64,000 nucleotides of DNA from Monilinia fructicola (lineage: Eukaryota; Ascomycota; Leotiomycetes; Helotiales; Sclerotiniaceae). Shown one piece after another: positions 1 to 9,884 of the stretch (position 1 is its first letter; each line of letters starts with the position of its first letter). Below the pieces are notes generated by a model that was given only the letters and a program-made list of their open reading frames with translations, was not told the origin of the DNA and searched no databases. The position numbers were made by a program, and so were the translations under genes. The DNA is taken from the NCBI GenBank assembly GCA_008692225.1, contig VICG01000009.1, forward strand, positions 2,466,797 through 2,530,796, given 5' to 3'.

Positions 1-1
1 A

Positions 2-127
2 AAAATTCGACATAATATTGAGAATATTCATGAGAATGTCTATAGTGTTACACCACCCGAGCTATCCAAGAACTTGATGCAACTACGGAAAGAGATTTGG
101 AAAAATGCACCCTTTGAGACTCAATAG
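2..127 (+). CDS. 3' end of an unidentified gene, cut by the window edge
   Basis: An open frame enters from the left edge and closes with TAG at 125-127, giving about 41 residues that end ...KNAPFETQ. The composition (charged, with IRHNIENIHENV and LMQLRKEIW) resembles a normal globular C-terminus. No family is recognised and the start lies outside the window. It could be a chance open frame. Confidence 0.3.
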   Translation, partial: KIRHNIENIHENVYSVTPPELSKNLMQLRKEIWKNAPFETQ

Positions 128-517
128 TTCCTTGTTTGCGCCGATAGAAATGGGAGACTAGGGATAATGTGGCGACTGGGCAAGATGCAGCACCCGATGT
201 ATCTGATGGAGCATCGGTGGGAAAAGAAGAGGAAGTAGTCTGGTTAGCTAAAATGATCTGATGTGGAATGAATTAGTGCCTATCCTAAGGTTGGCGGGTT
301 GGATCTTGATTCGAATGTCGAAGATTCCTTGGGTAATGATACTTCTTGAATTCTATTCCATCAACCTTACCTTGATAACTTGATCATCTAGAAGTTTTAT
401 GGTAATCCACAAATTTCTACCTTGCTACTCTAAGTTGGCGTAAGCTCTTGGATCTAGAAAGAATGAAGTCAAAACTCGATCGAATCGATCAGAATCGATT
501 GAAAATGCTTTGATGCC
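128..517. other. Intergenic, no feature seen
   Basis: I see no open frame, repeat or RNA gene here. It is probably the 3' flank of the left-edge gene and the 5' flank of the hypothetical frame that begins at 518. Confidence 0.4.
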
Positions 518-952
518 ATGATGATATCTGAACGGGTTGAAGCCTCTACTCATCAATTCAGAGCAGATACCCTCCTCAACCACCTTAACGAAGGGAATAT
601 ATCAAATACAAAAACGAGCTCACCCAAATTAAACTGCGCCCTCTGGAACTTTTCATCAAGGGAGAAGCTGGATCTCTCTTACACGTTTTTGATGAACAAA
701 ATAATCCTTCCTCGGATGAAAATATGCCTTTCGAGCGTGACTCTCCATCCTTATTATGAGGAGCCATATTGTATGAAGGACGACACTGGAAAGAGAATAT
801 TCGGATCATGTTTAAATGATGATGGAAGAACTTTTCTATTCCTCTCGTACCAAAAAATTGCTCCATGGCTCAATAAACATCTGAATAATGCAGAGAGGTT
901 AGCAGAACGATTTGGATATGCAGCTTTCCAACCGGGAGGAAAGTGTACATAA
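518..952 (+). CDS. Hypothetical protein, 144 aa
   Basis: A single open frame of 144 codons starts with ATGATG at 518 and stops with TAA. I recognise no domain. The C-terminal third (LNDDGRTFLFLSY, NAERLAERFGYAAF) looks protein-like, while the middle is less convincing. There is no signal peptide or membrane segment. It may be an exon of a longer gene or a remnant. The opposite strand has a shorter overlapping frame that I consider a shadow. Confidence 0.3.
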   Translation: MMISERVEASTHQFRADTLLNHLNEGNISNTKTSSPKLNCALWNFSSREKLDLSYTFLMNKIILPRMKICLSSVTLHPYYEEPYCMKDDTGKRIFGSCLNDDGRTFLFLSYQKIAPWLNKHLNNAERLAERFGYAAFQPGGKCT

Positions 953-1375
953 TTGATGATCTCGACCTATGACAGCATATCCTGAACAAAGCAGAGGTAC
1001 ATCATTAGGATCGATAAACAAAAATAATTCACATCGTGATGATAAACTTTGGGAGATCAAAAGTTCATATCAAATGTGTAGATGGCAATACATTTGGTTT
1101 TTGGTGATATATCGGTGGTGAGGATAGGTAATATGGATATGCCATCAAACTGCAAGCCAAGAAGGAGCATCTCTGATATCCATAAAGAAAGTAGGAGCAA
1201 TTCGAGTAAATATAACTAAACTGTCCAAGGAGTCGATTGTTTCTCATGCTATTGATATCTCCAAATAAGAACTTTAATAATAGTGCCACCGGAACGTTTC
1301 CCATATTACCTCGATCCATCATGAATCTGAAAGTCGACCAATCTAAAGGAGAGTTCTCAACAACTTGGAAAGCCC

Positions 1376-2425
1376 TCATTCCCTAACATTAATTATAACT
1401 TTTCCTTTGGCATGACCTCCCTCAACAATCTCAAATGCCTTTTCAAAATCACGCAGTGGCCAAACACTATCAACAATCGCCTTCACTTGTCCCTTTTCAA
1501 TCAATCCAGCCGTCTCCTCCAACTGCCAACCTTCAGGCTCCATGACGAAAAACTTTCCCTCTACATCATCGGCAACCCCCTCCGTTGGTTTTTGGTTGTT
1601 CGGGTCCTCCTTAATACTTACCACCCTTCCCCCCTCGCCTAACTACCTTCCATGATTGTTCCAGACTTTTACCACCAAGCATATCAACCACTAAATCAAC
1701 TTTATGACCAGTTCGCTTCGACCATTCCTCAATACTCTCTTTCCGGTAATCAATAACATGATCTGCACCCAAATCCCTCACCATACCCACATTCGCACCC
1801 GAACAAACCCCAATCACCCTTCCAATGCCTCCTGCTTTCGCGAATTGCACCAGCAAAACCCCCCCACACCACCACTCGCCGAATCAATCAACACCGATTT
1901 ATCTTCATTCTCCTCTTTCGCATCACTCGCAAAAACACATCTCATCCCCCCGTGTACGTAAAGGGCCTGCCACGCCGTAAACGCACTCAATGGTATACTA
2001 GCCGCCTCTTCCCACGAAATATTCTTGGGTTTCTGTGCCAATTCTTCCTGCAAGGCAATCGTATACTCTCTCGCATTTCCCGGGCGAGCAAACGACGTCC
2101 GAGTGTAGACTTCGGTGCCGGGTGGGAAAGGGGAGCCCGGGGGAGCGAGAACGACGGTACCCGAGAGATCGTAACATGGGACTTGGAGCTTCTCGGATGC
2201 TGTGTTATATTTGGTGAAGTCGGGGGATATCGAGACGTATTGGGCGATGTTGGCTGCCCAGGTGAGTTCGCCGGCGCATGGTGAGGTTGATTGCACGCGA
2301 ATTAGATGTTCGGTTGATCCGGGGGTGATTGTGGGGGTGGGGATTTCGGTTAGAATTAGTTTTGAACTGTGGATATCGGGTTGGATAAGTGATTTGATCG
2401 TCCGAGGGAGGTCGGGAGAAGCCAT
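1376..2425 (-). CDS. Zinc-type alcohol dehydrogenase-like / quinone oxidoreductase (MDR superfamily), frame broken twice
   Basis: This encodes an NAD(P)H-dependent medium-chain dehydrogenase/reductase of about 348 residues. The N-terminal GroES-like half starts MASPDLPRTIK at 2425. The Rossmann half carries the expected dinucleotide motif (SASGGVG, then LVQFAKAGG) and the strand-helix DLGADHVIDYRKE. The C-terminus has the family pattern of E-G-W-Q-L-E-E, V-D-S-V-W-P-L and G-K-V-I-I-N-V. Cysteines for a structural zinc are not evident, so it is closer to quinone oxidoreductases than to classical ADH. The frame breaks in a G7 run (plus-strand 1859-1865) inside the GGVG loop, where five Gs would restore the canonical spacing. 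It breaks again near 1624-1626, where one base is extra. The two breaks are either decay or homopolymer consensus error; protein identity on both sides is good. Cytosolic; substrate unknown. Confidence 0.85.
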
Positions 2426-3216
2426 AGTGAGTTATTGAATTGAATGATTGGATTCTTGGCCAAGTGATTGAAGATATATTGTTGGTGTTGTGTGTACGCG
2501 CAATCAAATATATGAGAACAAAGAGGTTCAACTTACTGAAAACATAAACCTCATGGTGAGAACTTCCCCTCTTTATATTCACTTTCCCCGCGTAGAAATC
2601 TCCTGATAGCTATGCCTCGGCGCCAGTGGAATCTAGATCATCCCATTACTTCATCATTCATCAAAGCCTATGATGATTCTAACATTCCGCCATAAATCAG
2701 AATACTAACAGCCAAGCATTACACACGATGTATTGTGCTTACATTCCATTGATTAGGTGTTCCAGAAGGGATTGGCTCGGGTATCGGGTATGGACAGGGG
2801 ACTAATCGCCGAAGTGGAAATTATCCATTCGGGTAATGTGAAGGACGGTTAACTGCCGACGAGATTTACGAATACATCGGGAATGGTAAAATATTTATAG
2901 GATAAGTGATGATATTCGAAATCTTGATCAAATGCGGAAACAGCCCAAGCAGAGCCTAAAAATAGTATAGAAAAATCACGAGATATCATTAAAACTCAGC
3001 AGCCAGAAAACAAAGTCTCATCTCTCAGCATGAGTTAAGCATGATCCTGAACCGCGCTCAAAAGTATCTCCATTTCCTCCTCTTTGCGACAAACAAGATA
3101 TTGATGAAGCCATGAAGAAAGAACACTGATTAGCAGAACAGTAAGTGTTGTTGATACTACAGCAGAAAGTGTGCTTTGAAGTAATTGCTAATGATTTACT
3201 GAATAGCGTCTCTTGA
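2426..3216. other. Intergenic, 5' flank of the MDR gene
   Basis: About 790 bp upstream of the minus-strand oxidoreductase. No convincing frame is open for long on either strand and I see no repeat. It presumably carries the promoter. Confidence 0.4.
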
Positions 3217-3991
3217 CCTGACTTATTCTCAAAGATAGAAAGCTTACCACCATTATCAACCATAAGACTCTTCAATCTTACTGACTCTACAAGAAATAAC
3301 GAAAATTGGTTTATCAAGATGGCCTTTTTGAATATATCGACAAATCCAAAATCTCCAAAACCATCAAATTTACCAGAGACTAGGAAGATGGCCCACAAGG
3401 ACCTAACAAGCCAAGCAAGATTGATTTACCAATGATTTTGAAGTTCACCAGATACATCCCACCGCATATCTATCACCACAATATGCCGAAACATCAATTC
3501 ATTACTCCACAGAATATTATAGCAATCTCAAATCCCTTGCACAACTTTGCGGAAAGGATGGGGCACATTCATAACATCAAGGAGCTAACGGTTAGATCGC
3601 ACGCCCATTCATATGAGCGCGGGAAGAACTCCCTCGTGCAAGCTACCGCTCTCAAGAACAAGGAGCAAACCATAAGGTTCTTAATGTCCTCATTCAACAC
3701 CCAGATATAATCCTCAAATTCATCGTGAAGATCTTAGCGCCTTATATTCGACCGGACCTCCTGGATCCTTCACTTGAAGTTCTAATTTTCGCGTCTAGGC
3801 CGTTGATATTAACTACAAAGCGTATCATTCATGTGGGAGATTTGGAAGCGAAAATACATCTAAAGAAGATGTATTTTTTGGTCAGATTATTGATAGATGA
3901 TCAAGCGGTCCAGATGTATCTGTTGATTAATCATGTGTTCTCCTATATCACGAAATATATCGCAGAGGTCAAATACAAGAAATCAAGATAA
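3217..3991 (+). pseudogene. Fragmentary hypothetical coding region in three frames
   Basis: Three plus-strand frames follow one another: 3217-3435 (ends ...TSQARLIYQ), 3432-3710 (contains HNIKELTVRSHAHSYERG) and 3617-3991 (contains VLNVLIQHPDIILKFIVKIL and AEVKYKKSR, then TAA). Each has sensible protein composition, and the last is rich in Ile/Leu with amphipathic patterns. No family is recognised. They could be exons of one multi-exon gene with introns I cannot place, or a gene broken by indels. The last frame, about 125 codons, is the most convincing part. Confidence 0.3.
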
Positions 3992-4296
3992 GAGATTAAG
4001 AGACCAAAGTGATTTGATTCATCTCTGAAATACCAGTTGATCTACTTACATGAAACACGGTACTAATGATTTCTGTATATACGTCCTTTACTAGAGGTAT
4101 ACCCAATGCCAATGCCAATGCCAATAGAAACTCCATTCATGCACCAGTAACTTCCTTATGCACATGCATTAAAGCGAGTATTCCAACACCATGAAGATCA
4201 ATCATTAACCATCAACGAATCATATAGACATGGCACCACTCAACGCCTCTATTTCCACGAACTCCTCAGGTCCAAGAAAGGAACCCATCAAATCCC

Positions 4297-5952
4297 TTAC
4301 CAAACTTGCCTCGCAGCGGCCCGTAAATCATCCACATTCAAGTAATCAACACCCTCTTTAACAAGAACATCCCAAACATGGTTTCTCAATCCAATAGGCC
4401 AACTTGGTAAATCCCAATATCTAGCCTTTAGCCCCTTTCTATGTGCCCCTCGAATTTGTCCACGGATGATCCTCATCTGTTTAGGACTCAGTCGGCCCCT
4501 CCAAATTCTACCAACGGCTTTATTGAAAGAAACAGATGCGTAATATGAGTTTAGAGAATTAAATTCGGTATCAGACGATACACCAGACATGCCTTGACCT
4601 TTATTTGGTTCCTGGGGAGGGATACGAATTGCCGTTCCTGTTGGAATAGCTGGCGCAATACTGGAGGCGGAAGTTCCAGGTACAAGGTCCTCAGCAACCC
4701 CTTCACCTTCATCTAAATATTCTCCTGGTTCACCATCATCGAATATAGGCCCACCATTCTTTTCTCCTGTTCCATGTCTTGGTTCCCACATTGTATCGAG
4801 AGGTGCATCGAAAAAGGCATCGCGATAGGTTGAATTTTTGGTAAGGACATCAAAGGGTGTATTTCCAGTCCCAACAACAGTAATTGGTCGGGTATGTAGG
4901 TTATCATTCTCGACATAAGACAACCATCCGCGTTTTCGCAATGGTTCGAGTTGTTCGAGAACCGATTGCCATGTTTCTGCGCCACCAGTCTTCACATCAA
5001 CTAAAAGAATAAGTGATCTTCCATCATCTGCATCAAAGACTCCATGACTTGACCCATTATAAAAATCCGTCTTTGGATTTTGTCGTTCAAGGATATCGAC
5101 GAGAGGATCGATGTATAGAGATTGGAAAGTTCGGTTTCGTTGTAATGAAGCAGTATTGTGTCCAACGTATAAATCATCATCGAAAAGCCATACATCTGCT
5201 TCTACTCCCGTGCACCCTGCTCGTAATGCATCAAATAATGGTACTCGTCTCCAATAATCGTTATGCGAATGGCATGGAATTGGATTTATATCTCGTGTGA
5301 AATCGGTGGGATACCAGGCCAAGTCTTCTGTACCTGTTCCAGGCTTTCCCCAGTTCTTCAAAACATCGTCGATATCATGGCCCCAGAGTAATGTTGCTGC
5401 CCCTAGTAAGAGGTTTATGAGAAGAAGAATTGATCTATGAAGGATTAGTATTGAGGTATTTGATCTTTATAGTGCCTGCCAAACTCACAAAATACCGAAA
5501 CCACTGATCCCCCCAAAGACGAAATAATTGAATATTCCATTCTTTTTTCTTTGCAGTCTGATTGTTTTATGTGAACCAGTCAATAGTCCATCTCTGACAT
5601 GTGTATTCGTATTGAAACCCTCAAAAACCTCGCTTTCATCGAAAGATTCTTTCTTTCTACCCTTCAAACTCATTTTATTCCACCAAGATCTCGTCCTACT
5701 TGTCCGGTCTGTACTTCTTGGTATTGAATCAAATTCATCTTGAAGAGTAGGCGAATCTGAATAATCGAAAGAATCTGCAGGCTTCCTTAGTTTCTCCATT
5801 GGGGATTGGGATTGGAGTCGAATTGAGGAACTAGGAAAATAGTTCGAGGCTTGGATTTCATCATCATCTTGGGAGTTTCGCAGAGAACTCATTATTTCGT
5901 CATATCTTTCAGTAAGTTTGGTGCCATGGCGGGATGATGGTAAGTGGGACAT
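4297..5952 (-). CDS. AIM6: Aim6-like membrane-anchored PLC-like phosphodiesterase
   Basis: Two exons, 5489-5952 and 4297-5434, separated by a 54-bp GTGAGT...TAG intron, join in phase to give 533 residues. Residues 1-145 form a polar, Ser/Arg-rich cytoplasmic tail. A hydrophobic helix at about 147-172 spans the splice junction (FGILSILLLINLLLGAATLL). The rest is a PLC-like phosphodiesterase (TIM-barrel) domain of the 'altered inheritance of mitochondria 6' type: H-S-H-N-D-Y near residue 210 and E-A-D-V near 233, the acid and histidine positions used by glycerophosphodiester phosphodiesterase relatives. A low-complexity insert (GEPGEYLDEGEGVAEDL) interrupts the barrel near residue 390. The start at 5952 is preferred because the upstream in-frame codons lack ATG. 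The cellular role of the family is poorly known; it probably acts at a membrane surface facing the lumen or outside. Confidence 0.9.
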
Positions 5953-7640
5953 CTTTTCCCCGTATTGATAGACCAAGACAGGAATGAGGGAGTCTTGGCA
6001 GACTTTTTAGCTTTAATCCACTTATCTTTCGAATATCTTATAAAGAGAGAGAGAGAGGGAGGGAGGAAGAGGGAGAGGGAAATTTGATGTTTAAAAACAA
6101 TTCTAATTGCAGTGAAAATTGAAGCTAACGATGTACTGATTCAGTCTTCCTATATGAAGTTTGGGTGTCCGCGGTATCTTCAAGGTTTGAGATTCTGGAT
6201 TTCCACGGGGTATTTGGTTTTTTGGTTTTTTGGTGTGGACTCAAAGTATCTAGTAGTTCCAAGGTTCGTTCTATCCCCAGATCCAAGTCCTGTGCGCTTG
6301 ATTGGACTACTGTGCTGCTGCGGTTGCTGACAGATAAAAAGCACGTACGTGCAATCCGTCAGTCAATTAGTTGCAAGGTCGTGTCGTCCAGTACAACTCT
6401 AAATATATGTGCGTTTTGTCATTGTTCGATCTTGGTTCGACCGTCAGTTATTCATTTCTGTCTAACACGTAAGAATCGATTCCGCTCTACGTACCCCCTC
6501 CTCATCTATTACATAAATAGGTAGCTTTTATAATCTCATAACCTTAGTTGTTGGATGATAATACGAGTAGGATTTGGATTCGAGATATGAGGATTTGGAT
6601 GAGGAAGGAAATCTCTCATTCAGGAACAAATCTGGAACTAGGTACTAGCTTGGTAATCTTACCTAGGCCCTTGTATGGATGTATAAATAATTAGGCGTCC
6701 AAGCGAAAGGATGAAGGGGTAGAAGATCACATAAGGGGGCACATAAGGGGGGAATGAAAAAGTTGATATGGAAGGAAAGAAAAAGAGAAGTATTGACTGA
6801 GTAGGAAAAAGTCAACAGTTGATGGCCGCTTTTTACTTTAATCTTGACTTGACTTGAATCGAATCGAATCGAATCATCCCCTCTAGAAGATTTAGTATGG
6901 GTCACATCGTCCTTTTGAGCATCCTGCATCGTGTACCTCGCCTCACCTCACCTCACTTTACCTCTCCTCTCAAATCCTATACAGGACTCCGGATATGATT
7001 CTGTTTTTGGCCATGTATCCAACACTCTCAACGCTTTCAATGTCTTCTTCCCACAAGTCTGCCCCATTCATTTTTGCTAAAACATAAAGAGCTCAAAGTC
7101 TAGACCATCAGAGACAACTTGTGCTGCCGCATATTTTAACCACGTGCTTGAAGCTAGCGTCAATGGTGCTTTAATGCCGTCCATCAAACAGAAGTCAGGC
7201 ATAAGTTGGAAACGAGATGGTTGTTTTATGATTTCCGTGAAAGTGGGATATAACCAGTAACCTTATAGTATGACAATTTTATATGGTAAAATACCGCAAT
7301 GTTCCACGGATTCAAAATGTACTAAAGAGTGATGAAACTATTGATTTTTGAATTTGCTGTTGATTTGTATTTGGCTTTGATGTTGGGATTTGTGTTGTTT
7401 CTGGGTGGAGGAGATGAGGAGATGCCACCAGTGGCTTTTATGGGAGATCTTAGTTTAGGATTGTGCGATACTACCTAGTAACCTTATTAGTAGATAGCGG
7501 GAAATATCAAGTGCCGCTAAAGATGCTCACCGCCCTCGACTTTACGGCAGAAAAACTTAATTCCATCTTCCTTGCGCGCAAAGTCAAACAACCTTGGAAA
7601 TTACAAGAGACGGGAAGTTTCTAACGACGACATTCCAAAT
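5953..7640. other. Divergent intergenic region between the Aim6-like and CCDC137-like genes
   Basis: A 1.69-kb spacer between two genes transcribed away from each other, so it should hold both promoters. Visible elements are a purine tract at 6043-6080 and a CCTCA-type pyrimidine repeat near 6935-6955. The short frames here are not protein-like. Confidence 0.5.
6043..6080 (-). promoter_or_regulatory. GA-rich purine tract upstream of the Aim6-like gene
   Basis: A run of GAGAGA followed by GGGAGG-type purines lies about 90-130 bp upstream of the ATG at 5952; read on the coding strand it is CT-rich. CT-rich tracts just upstream of start codons are common in fungal core promoters. The regulatory role is inferred only from position and composition. 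Confidence 0.35.
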
Positions 7641-8668
7641 ATGCCACACAAACATACTAGAAAAGGAGGGGAGGATAAATCGACGTATGCCTTCTCAGTT
7701 GAATCATCATCGTATACAATTATTAACAAATTGCCTCCCACAGTATCAACCTACCTCCCACTACTATCGCAAAGCCACTACCGGTCTCCAAATCCAGCAA
7801 TGCCAACGGAATATTTACTAGCGAAATAAATCCTACACGCAAGAACAAGAAGAGAAAGAGAAACAACAACGCAGACGATGATACACCTAAAGCATTTGCC
7901 CGGCTTATGGCTTTCAAGTCTGGGCAGAAATTACCGAAAGGGCTGGATGATGGAGTGAAAAAGCCAAAGAACAAGAAGTCCAAGAATGATGATACAGACT
8001 CAGAGAAGAAGGATCTGCCAATCCCAAAAAAGGATCCAGTGACAGAGATTCCCAAGATTAGACCAGGAGAAAAGATGTGGGAGTTTTCTGCGCGAGTTGA
8101 TGCTGCCTTACCGGTTGGTGGATTGATACACAAGAGTGCCAAAGGTGGCAAAGATCCTCTGGGTCTCAAACAGGGGCGTACGAAGACGGAGAAGAAGATG
8201 CATAGAATGTATGATGAGTGGAGAGAAGAGGAAAGGAAGATTCAGGAGAAACGACAAGAAGAAGCGGAGCTGAGGGAAGAAGATGATATGGAGATGGATG
8301 GAGAAGGACAAATGCAATGGAAATCCGACATGAACACAGATGGGAAAAAGGGGAAGAATAAAAAGAAAAAGAAGAAGTTGGTAGGTGAGATTGATGATGG
8401 AAATGATGATCCTTGGGCAATAATTGCAAAGAATAGAGGTGAAGTGAAGGCTGGATTGAATGATGTCGTACAAGCTCCACCAACATTCACCAAGGTTCCG
8501 AAAGCTAAGTTTAAGGAACTCCAAGGAGCTAAAGTGGAAGTCTCAGATGTACCAAAGGCAGCTGGTAGTTTGAGAAGGAGAGAAGAATTGGGCGAAGTGA
8601 GGAAGAGTATTGTTGAGTCGTATAGACAAATGATGAAGGATCATAAGGATAAAGTCAAGACCCAGTAA
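7641..8668 (+). CDS. CCDC137-like basic nucleolar protein, 322 aa
   Basis: Exon 1 is 7641-7684 (MPHKHTRKGGEDKS) and exon 2 is 7744-8668. They join across a 59-bp GTATGC...CAG intron in matching phase to give 322 residues. The protein is lysine-rich and low in hydrophobics, with basic runs (RKNKKRKRNNN, KNKKKKKKL) likely to serve as nuclear/nucleolar signals, then acidic coiled-coil stretches (EEERKIQEKRQEEAELREE). The block PKIRPGEKMWEFSARVDAAL followed by LPVGGLI is a hallmark I associate with fungal CCDC137-type proteins, sometimes mislabelled urease accessory proteins. The function is probably linked to ribosome biogenesis; the family is poorly characterised. The reading frame is intact. 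Confidence 0.8.
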
Positions 8669-9729
8669 TATACCCAAATGGAACACATTAGTCTTCAAGC
8701 ATTGGTCCCTAGACATAAATAATACAAAATATGAAATGTAAAATATGAAACCTTTTAGTTGATCTCATAGAAGGAATGGAGTGCCCAGGTGATTTGTATT
8801 TATCTATTTACCTCCCTAGGTACCTATCTATGTCCTTCCAAAGTTAGATAGATATTGTTAGATTATCCGTGGATATTATTGAATTATATTGTTGAATAAC
8901 AAACCAACTAATTAAATATATACTGCTATACTCGAGTAGATAAATATAAACAATATAAAATACAAAAAGCCTTCTACTCGAGGATTTAATCTTGTTTAGA
9001 AAAACAATTATGTTTTATCTATCTAGATATTTATCTACCTATTAAAGCATTACCTCTTAGATTACATTACTAAATTATAATATGTAATAACAAAAAGTAA
9101 TTAATTCAATATATTCATTTTCAAATTCTTATTCTTAGCCTATTAAAATTTAAACCTATTCTTAATTGATTGTTTATATATTAATTTATAGCTAACGTAT
9201 AGATGAATATAAATAATACAAAATATAAATATCTTTCGCTCGAGTAATTAGGTAATCGTCTTTAGAAAGATAATTATATTTTATTTATTAAAATATATAT
9301 CTACTTGTTTAGACATCAAATAGCTCTAGGCTATTAAATTCTTGCCTATTAGATTACTTGTATATTACTGAATTATATTATCAAATAGTAAACCAACCAA
9401 TCAAATGTATTCGTCTCTAATCCTCAGCCTTAGCCTCATCCAATTTGAGTATTATTTTTGACCAATCATTCATTTCTTTAGAGAGTTCATGCGCCAAAAT
9501 CCCCGCATTAATAAGGTTACCCGCTTAAAATTTTAATAAGCCTTTCAGCCTCCATCACAAAAAATACTAACCTTTCAATTTCACATGTCGCAAAAGAAAA
9601 ACCACCCACCCACCCACCCATCCATCCATCCATCCAACATCAACCTCAATATTTCACACATTTCATTGCTTCTCTTCCTTGTATCGACTGTCAGGTAAAT
9701 AAAACAATGCGAGTCGATAAGTTTTCGCA
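8669..9729. repeat. AT-rich intergenic region with degenerate ~300-bp direct repeats
   Basis: Between about 8850 and 9420 the same words recur in order at roughly 300-bp spacing. 'TTAGATTA...ATTATTGAATTATATT...AACCAACTAATTAAAT' occurs near 8858 with diverged echoes near 9057 and 9358. 'ATAAATATAAACAATATAAAATA' with CTCGAG nearby occurs near 8940 and 9205. The copies differ mostly by C/T or A/G changes and small indels, suggesting an old, decayed tandem repeat. A CCCA/TCCA microsatellite sits at 9602-9636. No gene is seen. Confidence 0.5.
9602..9636. repeat. CCCA/TCCA tetranucleotide microsatellite
   Basis: ACCC units pass into ATCC units (ACCCACCC... then ATCCATCC...), about 35 bp. It lies just upstream of the TFIIIC gene start and may sit in its 5' leader. 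Confidence 0.8.
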
Positions 9730-9853
9730 ATGTCAAAAGGAAAAGAGAAAATGATGGATTGGCTCTATCAATTCGTGAAGGACTGTGGAGAGCAGGGTGA
9801 GTCAAATTTATATGTTGAAAATATTCAGCCTTGTTAATTTCTTTCCTATTATC

Positions 9854-9884
<31 letters not shown>

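Noticed and set aside
1065..1379. 104-codon minus-strand frame downstream of the MDR gene
   Set aside because: No domain, unusual composition, and it directly follows the stop of a gene on the same strand; considered chance.
8108..8524. Long minus-strand frames opposite the CCDC137-like gene
   Set aside because: Antisense shadows of a Lys/Glu-rich coding sequence; composition (Phe/Leu/Ser) is typical of such shadows.
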